From Mycolicibacterium parafortuitum (GTDB taxonomy: Bacteria; Actinomycetota; Actinomycetes; Mycobacteriales; Mycobacteriaceae): DNA of 64,000 nt. A program made the translations under genes and the position numbers. Positions 1-8,332 of the stretch are shown in pieces (position 1 is the first letter of the stretch; the number at the start of each line of letters is the position of its first letter). The notes beneath the pieces were generated by a model. The model had not been told where the DNA came from and did not search any database. It saw only the letters and a program-made list of their open reading frames with translations. The stretch lies in contig NZ_AP022598.1 of NCBI RefSeq assembly GCF_010725485.1, positions 2,914,001-2,978,000 of the forward strand. Reading direction: 5' to 3'.

Positions 1-1
1 C

Positions 2-1120
2 ACCGCGACCGCCACCGTGACGATCACGGTGCAGCCGGCCAACGGGGCGCCCACGGCGGTCGACGACAGCGCGACGACGAACGAGGACACGGCGCTGACA
101 CTGACCGCGGCGGCACTGGTGGCCAACGACCGTGACCCCCGGGGTGGCCCGTTGAGCATCGGTTCCGTCGGTGACGCGGTAAACGGGCGGGTCACGCTGA
201 ACTCCGACGGCTCGGTGACGTTCACCCCGAACCTGAACTACCACGGTGCGGCGTCGTTCACCTACCGCGTCCGCGACGCCGGCGGGACCCTCAGCGACAA
301 CACCGCCACGGTCGGCATCGTCGTCACCCCCGTCGACGACGTGGTCTTCCAGTTCTCCTACGGATCCGGGGCGCAGTACTGGACTCCGGAAGCCAAGGCC
401 GCCCTGCAGGCCGCCGCGGCCCGCCTGGCGGAGAACATCGCGACCTCGTCGCAGGTGGTGATCACCTACGACGTCACCGCCGACGACATCCGCAGCGGCT
501 ACACCGCGTACGCGATCAGCCCGTGGGGAACCTGGCAGCCGGCAGGGTTCTGGAGCACCGTGGTGCGGGAGAAGATCCTGTCGCAGGGTCAACTCGACGC
601 CAACGGCGCCGAGGCGGACGCGACACTGCATTTCAGTTTCGCCTGGAACTGGGAGTACGGGGACTCGGTCGGCTGGGACGAGATCGACTTCCAGGCCATC
701 GCAACCCATGAGCTGCTCCACACTCTCGGCTTCGTGTCGAACGTGTCGTCGGCGGGGCTGAACACGAACAGGTACTGGTACACGTTCGACGAGTTCCTGG
801 TGGACCGCAACGGAACCCCTGTGGTCGGCGCCGATTTCGCGTGGAACACCGCCTACGACCCGCACCTTTCGGGCGGCAACGGCGGGCTGTTCTTCGGTGG
901 TGCGCACGCGGTCGCCGCCTACGGCGGGCTGGTCCCGCTGCAGGCCGGATCGCTCTCGCACCTCGACAGGGCCACGTTCACCGGTGCCGCAGCCGCTTAT
1001 ATGGGGGAGTTCGGGTACGGGCAGACCCTGCGCAGACTCAGCGCGGTCGAGATCGGCATCCTCGAAGACCTGGGTTACACCGTGGTGCCCGCCGGGGCCG
1101 CGGCACTGGTGCTGGTGTAG
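2..1120 (+). CDS. C-terminal part of a repeat-bearing secreted metalloprotease-like protein (5' end outside window)
   Basis: The reading frame is open from the first bases of the window, so only the C-terminal ~372 residues are seen. The first ~110 residues form a cadherin/Big_9-type beta-sandwich repeat: NEDT, then a stretch ending in the typical FTYRVRDAGG and a V-rich strand. The rest contains a zincin motif, HELLHTLGF (HExxHxxGF), encoded at 707-733. Two His and the Glu are intact, and a Met (AYMGEF) further on could form the Met-turn of metzincins. Such repeat-plus-protease proteins are large surface or secreted proteins. The substrate is unknown. No C-terminal anchor is evident; the protein ends in a short hydrophobic AALVLV. 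Family assignment is by motif only. Confidence 0.7.
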   Translation, partial: TATATVTITVQPANGAPTAVDDSATTNEDTALTLTAAALVANDRDPRGGPLSIGSVGDAVNGRVTLNSDGSVTFTPNLNYHGAASFTYRVRDAGGTLSDNTATVGIVVTPVDDVVFQFSYGSGAQYWTPEAKAALQAAAARLAENIATSSQVVITYDVTADDIRSGYTAYAISPWGTWQPAGFWSTVVREKILSQGQLDANGAEADATLHFSFAWNWEYGDSVGWDEIDFQAIATHELLHTLGFVSNVSSAGLNTNRYWYTFDEFLVDRNGTPVVGADFAWNTAYDPHLSGGNGGLFFGGAHAVAAYGGLVPLQAGSLSHLDRATFTGAAAAYMGEFGYGQTLRRLSAVEIGILEDLGYTVVPAGAAALVLV

Positions 1121-1160
1121 ATCCTGGCGCGCTGTCGGCGCGCGCGGCCATCATGGGGAG

Positions 1161-4100
1161 ATGACCCCGATCGGCAGCGTCGAGGACGCGGTGGCGGAAG
1201 TCGAAACCCTGGTGCGGCGCTGGCTGGACGAGGCGGCGGCAGAACCCGTCGCGCCGGCCGCGCGCCGGCTCGCCGACGTGCTGCAGGACCCCGGTGGCCT
1301 GGAGTTCACCGTCGGATTCGTCGACGGGGTGATCCGCCCCCACGACGCCCGCGTGGCCGCGGCGAACCTGCGCGCGCTCGCGCGCAACGCGCCCGGATTC
1401 CTGCCGCGGCACCTTCGCGTGCTGATCAAGCTCGGCGCGGCGCTGTCCGTCGTCGCGCCCGGCGTCGTCATCCCGATCGCCACCAGGGCGCTGCGCGAGA
1501 TGGTCGGCCACCTGTTGGTCGACGCCACCGACGCGCGCCTCGGCCGCTCCATCGCCCGGATCCGCAACCGCGGCGTCAGCCTCAACATCAACCTGCTCGG
1601 CGAGGCCGTCCTGGGGCGCCGCGAGGCGCAGCGCCGCCTGACCGGCACCGAACAGCTGCTGAGGCGGCCCGACGTCGACTACGTGTCGATCAAGGTCTCG
1701 GCGACGGTACCGCCGCACTCACCGTGGTCGTTCGACGAGACCGTCGACCACATCGAAGAGAGCCTGCTGCCGCTGTTCACACAGGCCGCGACGGCGCCGA
1801 CGCCGAAGTTCATCAACCTCGACATGGAGGAGTACCGCGACCTGGACCTGACGATCGCGGTGTTCACCCGGCTGCTGGACCGGACCGAACTGCACCACCT
1901 CGAGGCCGGCATCGTGCTCCAGGCGTACCTGCCCGACGCGCTGAGCGCGATGATGCGGCTGCAGGATTGGGCCCGCGCCCGCCGTGAGCGCGGCGGCGCC
2001 GGCATCAAGGTCCGCCTCGTCAAAGGCGCGAACCTGCCGATGGAGCACGTCGAGGCGTCGCTGCACTCCTGGCCTGTCGCGACGTGGCCGACCAAGCAGG
2101 ACACCGACACCAACTACAAGAGGGTTCTGCACTACGCCCTGCAGCCCGACCGCGCCGCGAACGTGCGGATCGGCGTCGCCGGGCACAACCTGTTCGACAT
2201 CGCGTACGCGTGGATCCTGGCGGGGCGGCAGGGAGTTCGCGACAGGGTGGAGTTCGAGATGCTACTCGGCATGGCCGAAGCCCAGGCCGAGGCGGTGCGC
2301 CGAACGGTGGGCGGCCTGCTGCTGTACGTGCCGGTGGTACACCCGAAGGATTTCGACGTCGCGATCGCCTACCTGGTGCGCCGCCTCGAAGAGGGCGCGA
2401 GCACAGAGAACTTCATGTCGGCGGTGTTCGAATTACACAGCGAACACCAGCTTTTCGCTCGGGAGCGGGACCGGTTCGCCGCCTCCCTGGCCGCCGTCGA
2501 CGACGACGTCCCATTACCCAACCGCCGCCAGGACCGGCGCAGCGACGACCCGTCCGGCGCGGTGTGCCCGGCCGGTGCGTTCACGAACGTGCCCGACACC
2601 GACCCGTCGCTCCCCGGAAACCGGGTCTGGGCACGGGCGATCACGGACCGTATCGCGGCGTCGACGGCCGCACAGGACCTGGTGGACGAGACCACCGTCA
2701 CCACCTCCGGCGCGCTGGAGGCGGTGATCGCCCGCGGTCTGGCCGCCGGCGAAAGCTGGGGGGCGCTGCCCGGTGCCGAGCGCGCCGCCGTGCTCCGGCG
2801 CGCCGCGGGCGTGTTGGAGGCTTGCCGGGCCACCCTGCTGGAGGTGATGGCGTCCGAGACGGGCAAGACGCTGGACCAGGGTGACCCCGAGGTCTCGGAG
2901 GCGATCGATTTCGCCAACTACTATGCGGCCCTTGCCGAGGAGCTCGACGACATCGACGGCGCGGTCGCCGAACCGGTCGGACTGACCGTGGTCACCCCGC
3001 CGTGGAACTTCCCGGTCGCGATTCCCGCCGGCTCCACGCTGGCGGCGCTCGCAGCCGGAAGCGCGGTGATCATCAAACCCGCCCCACAGGCCAAGCGGTG
3101 CGGGTCGGTGATGGTGCAGGCGCTGTGGGACGCCGGGATTCCGCGTGCCGCACTGCAACTGGTACACGTCGACGAAGGCGACCTGGGTGCCCGGCTGATC
3201 TCCGATCCCAGGGTGGGCCGGCTCGTGCTGACCGGCGCCTTCGACACCGCCGCGCTGTTCCGCCGACTGCGGCCCGACCTTCCGCTGCTCGCGGAGACCA
3301 GCGGCAAGAACGCGATCGTGATCACGCCGCACGCCGACATCGACCTCGCGGTGAAAGACCTGGTCTACTCGGCGTTCGGGCACGCCGGGCAGAAATGCTC
3401 GGCGGCGTCGCTGGCCATCATGGTCGGCTCGGTGGCACAGTCCAGGCGGTTCCGCGACCAGCTCGTCGATGCGGTGACGTCGCTGAAGGTCGGCTATCCG
3501 GCCGATCCCACCGTGCAGATGGGGCCGGTCGTCGAACCGGCGCAGGGGAAGTTGTTGCGTGCGCTGACCACACTGGCGCCGGGGGAGCAGTGGCTGGTGC
3601 AGCCCAGCAGGCTCGACGACACCGGGCGACTCTGGTCGCCCGGGGTCAAGACCGGGGTGCGGCGCGGTTCGGAGTACCACCTCACCGAATACTTCGGGCC
3701 GGTACTCGGCCTGATCGAGGCCGCCGATCTCGACGAGGCCGTCGCGATCCAGAACCAGGTCGACTACGGGCTGACGGCGGGGCTGCACACCCTCGACCGC
3801 GGCGAGATCGAGTACTGGCTGGAGCGGGTCGAAGCCGGCAATGCGTACGTCAACCGGTCCACGGTCGGCGCGATCGTGGGCCGCCAACCCTTCGGCGGAT
3901 GGAAGAAGTCGGCGGTCGGCGCGGGAACCAAGGCCGGCGGCCCCAATTACCTGATCGGCCTCAGTGACTGGCGCAGCGCCGCCGCCACGCGAGTCGGACA
4001 TCTCACTCCCGTTTTGAACGAGTTCCTTTCGGCAGCAACCCATCTGAATCTCACACCGGCCGAACTCGAATTCCTGGAGAGGTCCCTCAAATCCGATGCG

Positions 4101-4604
4101 GCCATGTGGGAGAAGGAGGTCGGGCGCACCCGCGACCTCGCGAACCTGTTGGCGGAGAAGAACGTCTTCCGGTACCGGCCGGTGCCGGTGACGGTGCGCG
4201 CCGAGGACGGCGAGCACGCATCCCTGCTGCGCGTGGTCGCTGCCGGTGTGCTGGCCGGCGCCCGGCTGACGGTGTCGACCCCGGCGCCGCTGGACGACGC
4301 GATCGCCGGGTTACTGAGCGCGCACGGCGTCTCCTGGCACGTTCACGACGCGCAGGCGTGGCGGAATCTGCTGCGGACCACCGCCCCCGGCCGGGTCCGG
4401 TTGCTCGGCGGGAGCCGTGAGGTGTTCGCCGACGCCTGCGACGGCCGAGCGGACATCGCGCTCTACGCGCAGCCGGTCGTCGAGGCCGGACGTGTCGAAC
4501 TGCTGACCTTTCTGCGCGAACAAGCGATCTCGGTCACCGCCCACCGGTTCGGTTCACCGACCGCGCTTGTCGACGGATTGCTCGACGCGGCTCACGCCGG
4601 GTAG
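1161..4604 (+). CDS. putA: Bifunctional proline dehydrogenase / L-glutamate gamma-semialdehyde dehydrogenase
   Basis: This 1147-residue protein oxidises proline to pyrroline-5-carboxylate (FAD domain) and then to glutamate (NAD-dependent aldehyde dehydrogenase domain). Residues ~60-470 are the PRODH barrel (YVSIKVS, LDMEEYRDLDLT, RLVKGANLPMEH). From ~540 on is the ALDH domain with the general base Glu712 in LLAETSGKNA and the nucleophile Cys746 in GHAGQKCSA. A ~180-residue C-terminal tail resembles that of actinobacterial PutA. M. tuberculosis encodes the two activities separately (Rv1187 rocA and Rv1188), so fusion here is a lineage difference. The ATG at 1161 is the first after the upstream gene. 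A GGGGAG touches it directly, so the start is less sure than the gene. The stop overlaps the convergent next gene by 13 bp. Confidence 0.93.
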   Translation: MTPIGSVEDAVAEVETLVRRWLDEAAAEPVAPAARRLADVLQDPGGLEFTVGFVDGVIRPHDARVAAANLRALARNAPGFLPRHLRVLIKLGAALSVVAPGVVIPIATRALREMVGHLLVDATDARLGRSIARIRNRGVSLNINLLGEAVLGRREAQRRLTGTEQLLRRPDVDYVSIKVSATVPPHSPWSFDETVDHIEESLLPLFTQAATAPTPKFINLDMEEYRDLDLTIAVFTRLLDRTELHHLEAGIVLQAYLPDALSAMMRLQDWARARRERGGAGIKVRLVKGANLPMEHVEASLHSWPVATWPTKQDTDTNYKRVLHYALQPDRAANVRIGVAGHNLFDIAYAWILAGRQGVRDRVEFEMLLGMAEAQAEAVRRTVGGLLLYVPVVHPKDFDVAIAYLVRRLEEGASTENFMSAVFELHSEHQLFARERDRFAASLAAVDDDVPLPNRRQDRRSDDPSGAVCPAGAFTNVPDTDPSLPGNRVWARAITDRIAASTAAQDLVDETTVTTSGALEAVIARGLAAGESWGALPGAERAAVLRRAAGVLEACRATLLEVMASETGKTLDQGDPEVSEAIDFANYYAALAEELDDIDGAVAEPVGLTVVTPPWNFPVAIPAGSTLAALAAGSAVIIKPAPQAKRCGSVMVQALWDAGIPRAALQLVHVDEGDLGARLISDPRVGRLVLTGAFDTAALFRRLRPDLPLLAETSGKNAIVITPHADIDLAVKDLVYSAFGHAGQKCSAASLAIMVGSVAQSRRFRDQLVDAVTSLKVGYPADPTVQMGPVVEPAQGKLLRALTTLAPGEQWLVQPSRLDDTGRLWSPGVKTGVRRGSEYHLTEYFGPVLGLIEAADLDEAVAIQNQVDYGLTAGLHTLDRGEIEYWLERVEAGNAYVNRSTVGAIVGRQPFGGWKKSAVGAGTKAGGPNYLIGLSDWRSAAATRVGHLTPVLNEFLSAATHLNLTPAELEFLERSLKSDAAMWEKEVGRTRDLANLLAEKNVFRYRPVPVTVRAEDGEHASLLRVVAAGVLAGARLTVSTPAPLDDAIAGLLSAHGVSWHVHDAQAWRNLLRTTAPGRVRLLGGSREVFADACDGRADIALYAQPVVEAGRVELLTFLREQAISVTAHRFGSPTALVDGLLDAAHAG

Positions 4605-5092
4605 GCGGCCACCGGCATCACCACGGTGCCCTTGCACACCCCGTCGAGGATCTCGGTGCGCCACGTCCCGAACATGGAGCCGTCGGCGGTCGGTGCGTAG
4701 AACACCAGCGAGCGTGCCGCCGCGTACTCCCGGGGCAGTCCCTCACCGCGGAAGCACTCCCACTGCCAGTTGTAGTTGAACACCCACTGGCGGCCGTCCC
4801 AGGTGTAGCGGGACGGCTGCGGGATCGTCGGATTGGACGGCGCGGGCCCGTCGCCGGCGGTCGCCACACACGTGCCGACGCACGTCGTGCTGAACGTGTA
4901 CTGCGCACTGAAGTCGGGTTCGGGCTGTCGGGTCGCAACGCTGGTGCCGATCTTCTGCGACGCGAACGTCACCACGGTGTACCGGCCACTCCAGTTCGGC
5001 GGCGCCGCCGTCGCGGCCGGCGCTGCGCAAACGGACGCCGCGGCAATGACAGTCGCGGCTGTCAACGCGTGACGCGCCCGTGCGGGTGACAT
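4592..5092 (-). CDS. Small secreted protein, function unknown
   Basis: A 166-residue protein with a clear Sec signal peptide: MSPARARH, then an Ala/Val-rich core ending ATAA-PPNW at about residue 30. The mature part is rich in aromatic residues and has four Cys (the TTCVGTCV pair, WECF and DGVCKG) that could form two disulfides outside the membrane. I chose the ATG at 5092 because GAGGAA lies just upstream and the signal peptide starts there; the frame is open further upstream. Mycobacteria encode several such single-domain exported proteins, and I do not recognise a named family. It is convergent with putA and not in an obvious operon. Confidence 0.7.
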   Translation of the reverse strand: MSPARARHALTAATVIAAASVCAAPAATAAPPNWSGRYTVVTFASQKIGTSVATRQPEPDFSAQYTFSTTCVGTCVATAGDGPAPSNPTIPQPSRYTWDGRQWVFNYNWQWECFRGEGLPREYAAARSLVFYAPTADGSMFGTWRTEILDGVCKGTVVMPVAAYPA

Positions 5093-5258
5093 GGTTCCTC
5101 GCAGTCGTTTTCCAGGTGTGGCCCTTGAAACGTAATTGGCCCTACCGTCAAGTTGCCGTATCGACACGACCCGTTCGGGCACGGTTGGATCACGGGTTGG
5201 TATCGGCGGCGCCGCGAATGACGTTCCGGCCGAACGGAGCTCGCGTAGGAGACGAAAT

Positions 5259-5801
5259 TCAGTGCCCGTGTAGCCGCATCAGTGTCCACGCCGCCATCGT
5301 CTGGGCGTCGGTGATGACCCGCTCGCGCATCATCTGCTCGACCTCGGCGCGGCTGAACCAGGCGCTGCGCATGTCCTGTTCTTCGTGCTCGCGTTCGTGC
5401 GGGCCCTCGGTGATCCCGGTCGCGAGGAACACCCGGCCACGCTGACTGCTCATGCCCGGGGCGACGTCGAGCAACCCGATCTCGGTCAGTGACTCCGCGA
5501 TCAACCCGGTCTCCTCCCGCAGTTCGCGGGCGGCCAACGCAGCGCCGTCGAGTTCGGCCCGGTCCGGCGCGGTGCCCTGCGGGAACTCCCATCGTCGCAG
5601 CCCGATCGGGTACCGGTACTGCTCCACCAGGTGAAAACGGTCACCGTCGCGGGGGATCACCAGCGCATACGTCGGCTTGTCGACCACCGCGTAGACGCCC
5701 GCGCTGCCGTCCGGTCGGCGGATGTCGTCCTCGCGGATCGTCAGCCAGGGGTTTCGGTAGATCTCGCGCGTCCCCACGGCCCGGATGTAATCCACACCCA
5801 C
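5259..5801 (-). CDS. Nudix hydrolase, ADP-ribose pyrophosphatase-like
   Basis: A 180-residue Nudix protein that probably hydrolyses a nucleoside diphosphate-X such as ADP-ribose in the cytosol. The core REL-REETGL lies at residues 92-100, preceded by EFPQGTAP and followed by the aromatic/acidic C-terminal part typical of ADPR pyrophosphatases. In the first half of the Nudix box the Glu lies nine, not eight, residues before the Arg, so the box is one residue out of the strict pattern. Start is GTG at 5801. An alternative GTG two codons later (5795) has CATACT seven bases upstream and could be a leaderless start. It is divergent from fadD36. Confidence 0.85.
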   Translation of the reverse strand: MGVDYIRAVGTREIYRNPWLTIREDDIRRPDGSAGVYAVVDKPTYALVIPRDGDRFHLVEQYRYPIGLRRWEFPQGTAPDRAELDGAALAARELREETGLIAESLTEIGLLDVAPGMSSQRGRVFLATGITEGPHEREHEEQDMRSAWFSRAEVEQMMRERVITDAQTMAAWTLMRLHGH

Positions 5802-5823
5802 CAGTATGACCAGCAGGCAGGGG

Positions 5824-5829
5824 TAGCCT
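5824..5829 (+). promoter_or_regulatory. -10 element TAGCCT, leaderless promoter of fadD36
   Basis: TAGCCT fits the mycobacterial -10 pattern TANNNT and ends exactly 8 bases before the GTG start. No ribosome binding site lies between, which fits transcription starting at the start codon. Confidence 0.6.
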
Positions 5830-5837
5830 CACATCCT

Positions 5838-7256
5838 GTGCTGTTGGCGTCTTTGAACCCTGCGGCCGTGGCCGCCGGGGCCGACCTCGGTGATGCGGTG
5901 CGCATCGACGGGGTGTCGTTGAGTCGGAGTGACCTCGTCGGGGCGGCGACCTCGGTCGCCGAGCGGGTCGCCGGGGCGTCCCGGGTCGCGATCCTCGCTC
6001 GTCCGACCGCGACGACGGTGCTGGCCGTCACCGGCTGCCTGATCGCCGGTGTGCCGTTCGTGCCGGTGCCCGCCGACGTCGGCGCGGCCGAGCGGCGGCA
6101 TATGCTCACCGATTCGCGCGCCCAGGCCTGGCTCGGCGAACTGCCGGAGGACACCGACGGGCTGGCACACATCCCGGTGCGGATGCACGCGCGGTCGTGG
6201 CACCGCTACGCCGAACCGGCGCCGGACGCCCCGGCGATGATCATCTACACCTCGGGGACCACCGGTCTGCCCAAGGGCGTGGTGGTCAGCCGCCGCGCGG
6301 TGGCCGCCGACCTCGACATGCTGGCGCAAGCCTGGCAGTGGACCCCCGAGGACACGCTGGTGCATGGGCTGCCGATGTATCACGTGCACGGCCTCGTCCT
6401 GGGTCTGCTCGGATCTCTGCGGATCGGGAACCGGTTCGTGCACACCGGAAAACCGACACCGCAGGCGTACGCGCACGCGGTCACCGACCTCGGCGGCACC
6501 CTGCTGTTCGGGGTTCCGACGGTCTGGTCGCGCATCGTCGAGGACGGCGACGCCGCCCGCGCGCTGGCACCGGCCCGGCTGCTGGTGTCGGGCAGCGCGG
6601 CACTGCCGGTGCCGGTGTTCGACGGGTTGTCGGCGCTGAGCGGACATCAGGCGATCGAACGGTACGGCAGTACCGAAACGTTGATCACGCTGAGCACGCT
6701 GGTCACCGGCGAGCGCAGACCCGGCTGGGTCGGCGTCGCGCTTCCCGGGGTGCAGACGCGGCTGGTGGCCGACGACGGTGCGCCGGTGCCGCATGACGGT
6801 GAGTCGATCGGGCAGTTGCACGTGCAGAGCCCGACGCTGTTCGACGGTTACCTCAACCGGCCGGATGCGACCGCGGAAGTGCTCGGCGACGACGGCTGGT
6901 ACCACACCGGTGACGTCGCCGCGATCGACGCCGACGGGATGCACCGCATCGTCGGGCGCGCATCGGTCGACCTGATCAAGAGCGGCGGGTTCCGCATCGG
7001 GGCAGGCGAGATCGAGACGGTGCTGCTGGGCCACGACGGCGTCCGGGAGGCCGCGGTGATCGGGGCGCCCGACGAGGACCTCGGCCAGCGCATCGTCGCG
7101 TTCGTGGTCGGCGACGCGAACCCGGACGAGCTGATCGCGTATGTCGGCCAGCAGCTTTCGGCCCACAAGCGGCCCCGCGAGGTTCGCCTCGTCGACAGCC
7201 TGCCCCGCAACGCGATGGGTAAGGTGCTGAAGAAGGAACTGGCGCAATGGCTTTGA
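5838..7256 (+). CDS. fadD36: Acyl-CoA synthetase FadD36
   Basis: A 472-residue AMP-forming ligase that activates a carboxylic acid to its CoA thioester. The P-loop signature YTSGTTGLPKG is at residues 137-147, the adenylate motif YGSTE follows, YHTGDV and the hinge are present, and the catalytic Lys is in PRNAMGKVLKK at the C-terminus. Length and N-terminal residues (LLASLNPAAV) match M. tuberculosis FadD36 (Rv1193), which is short for the family. Start is the GTG at 5838, set by its promoter and homology, although the frame is open upstream. It heads a three-gene unit: the stop overlaps the VOC gene by 10 bp. The preferred acid is unknown. Confidence 0.88.
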   Translation: MLLASLNPAAVAAGADLGDAVRIDGVSLSRSDLVGAATSVAERVAGASRVAILARPTATTVLAVTGCLIAGVPFVPVPADVGAAERRHMLTDSRAQAWLGELPEDTDGLAHIPVRMHARSWHRYAEPAPDAPAMIIYTSGTTGLPKGVVVSRRAVAADLDMLAQAWQWTPEDTLVHGLPMYHVHGLVLGLLGSLRIGNRFVHTGKPTPQAYAHAVTDLGGTLLFGVPTVWSRIVEDGDAARALAPARLLVSGSAALPVPVFDGLSALSGHQAIERYGSTETLITLSTLVTGERRPGWVGVALPGVQTRLVADDGAPVPHDGESIGQLHVQSPTLFDGYLNRPDATAEVLGDDGWYHTGDVAAIDADGMHRIVGRASVDLIKSGGFRIGAGEIETVLLGHDGVREAAVIGAPDEDLGQRIVAFVVGDANPDELIAYVGQQLSAHKRPREVRLVDSLPRNAMGKVLKKELAQWL

Positions 7257-7594
7257 GATTCAGCGACCTGTGCATCGACGCCAATGACGTGCAGAAGCTC
7301 GCGGCGTGGTGGGCGCAGGTGCTCGGCTGGCCCGCCGAGGACGCCGGTGACGGGGACGTCGTGCTGCGCGCCCCCGCCGGCGCACCGGACTGGCTGTTCC
7401 TGCCGGTGCCCGAGGGGAAGACGGTCAAGAACCGCATCCACATGGACCTGACCCCGGACGATCAGCAGGCCGAGGTCGAGCGCGTGATCGGTCTCGGGGC
7501 GCGGCGGGTATACATCGGCCAGGGCGACCAGACCTGGGTCGTACTCGCCGACCCCGAAGGCAACGAATTCTGCATCCTGGCAGCGCCCGGGTGA
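7247..7594 (+). CDS. VOC-superfamily (glyoxalase-like) protein
   Basis: A 115-residue vicinal-oxygen-chelate fold protein: two beta-alpha-beta-beta-beta modules, FSDLCIDANDV at the start and IHMDLTPDD and LADPEGNEFCIL in the second half. The last motif (DPEGNEF) is the hallmark of the glyoxalase/bleomycin-resistance group and carries the Glu that would be a metal ligand. The reaction cannot be told. ATG overlaps the end of fadD36 by 10 bp, and its stop overlaps the next start by 4 bp, so it should be cotranscribed and translationally coupled. Confidence 0.8.
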   Translation: MALRFSDLCIDANDVQKLAAWWAQVLGWPAEDAGDGDVVLRAPAGAPDWLFLPVPEGKTVKNRIHMDLTPDDQQAEVERVIGLGARRVYIGQGDQTWVVLADPEGNEFCILAAPG

Positions 7595-8253
7595 CGTCGG
7601 CACCGCGAGCGCGCGTGTCTGCCCGCCGCCGCGCCGCCTCTCCTGGCGTCACGCGCACGCTCGTCGCCCTCGGCGGTGCGCTCGCCACCATCCTGATGCC
7701 GGCCTGCGGCCGTGCGCCCGAGGTCATGCTCGTGCAGACCAGCATCGTCGTCCCGCCCGCGCCGACCCCGCCCGTCGCCGCCGGTGACACCCTGACCATC
7801 GGCACCGCGGCGGTGGACACCACCGGCGGCTGGCTACCTGACGGCGTCCTGCTGTCTCCGTTCGACGCAGCCAATCCGATTCTGTCGCAGCTGGATCCGT
7901 CGCTGCTGAGTGCGGTCCAGGAAGCCGCCCGGGCCGCTGAAGCCGAAGGTGTCGAGATGTCGGTGGCCTCCGGCTGGCGTTCGCAAGGCTTCCAGCAGCG
8001 ACTGTTCGACGACGCGATCGCGACCTACGGCAGCGTCGAGGTCGCCGCGCAGTTCGTCGCGACGCCGGAGGTCTCCAAGCATGTGACCGGGCAGGCAGTC
8101 GACATCGGCCCGCCCGAAGCCGACCGGTGGCTCATCGCCAACGGCAACCGGTTCGGGCTGTGCCAGATCTACGCCAACGAGATCTGGCACTTCGAGCGCG
8201 CCGCCGACGCCCAGGGCAACTGCCCGCCGCTGAGGCCGAACGCCGCGGGCTGA
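7591..8253 (+). CDS. VanY-like D,D-carboxypeptidase, probable lipoprotein (peptidase M15)
   Basis: A 220-residue exported peptidoglycan peptidase. The zinc site of family M15 is complete: His164 and Asp171 in SKHVTGQAVD, and His200 in IWHFE, with SGWRS upstream. It should trim D-Ala from peptide stems in the periplasm-like space. The N-terminus is Arg-rich and followed by a hydrophobic core ending in MPAC (Cys39). This is a weak lipobox, since Pro is unusual before the Ala, so it may be either a lipoprotein or an ordinary secreted protein. The GTG at 7591 overlaps the VOC stop (GTGA). A second in-frame GTG at 7615 would give a more normal signal peptide. The first 30 bases contain a dispersed repeat copy. 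Confidence 0.85.
   Translation: MTSAPRARVSARRRAASPGVTRTLVALGGALATILMPACGRAPEVMLVQTSIVVPPAPTPPVAAGDTLTIGTAAVDTTGGWLPDGVLLSPFDAANPILSQLDPSLLSAVQEAARAAEAEGVEMSVASGWRSQGFQQRLFDDAIATYGSVEVAAQFVATPEVSKHVTGQAVDIGPPEADRWLIANGNRFGLCQIYANEIWHFERAADAQGNCPPLRPNAAG
7599..7622 (+). repeat. Dispersed intergenic repeat, copy 1
   Basis: Core CGCGAGCGCGCGTGTCTGC preceded by GGCAC. Copies with the same core occur at 10044-10062, 46194-46217 and 47651-47674. This is the only one inside a coding start (the VanY-like gene). Confidence 0.6.
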
Positions 8254-8282
8254 CCGCCGGTGGCGTCAGCCGATGCGCCGCC

Positions 8283-8332
8283 GTCAGCCGCCCGCGCCGC
8301 CGTCGCCGTCAGCCGCCCGCGCCGCCGTCGCC
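8283..8332. repeat. Perfect 25-bp tandem duplication across the PGRS-like gene's stop codon
   Basis: Positions 8283-8307 and 8308-8332 are identical. The stop codon of the minus-strand gene (8309-8311) lies in the inner copy and a second TGA lies in the outer copy, so the duplication has doubled the gene's terminus. Confidence 0.85.

Noticed and set aside
897..1160. Extension of putA to 897
   Set aside because: It overlaps the metalloprotease gene out of frame and has Arg/Ser/Pro-rich shadow composition.
2514..4217. A 567-codon minus-strand open frame opposite putA
   Set aside because: It is the antisense shadow of a high-GC gene; codon composition (Arg/Gly/Gln/His-rich) and lack of any family motif show it is not real.
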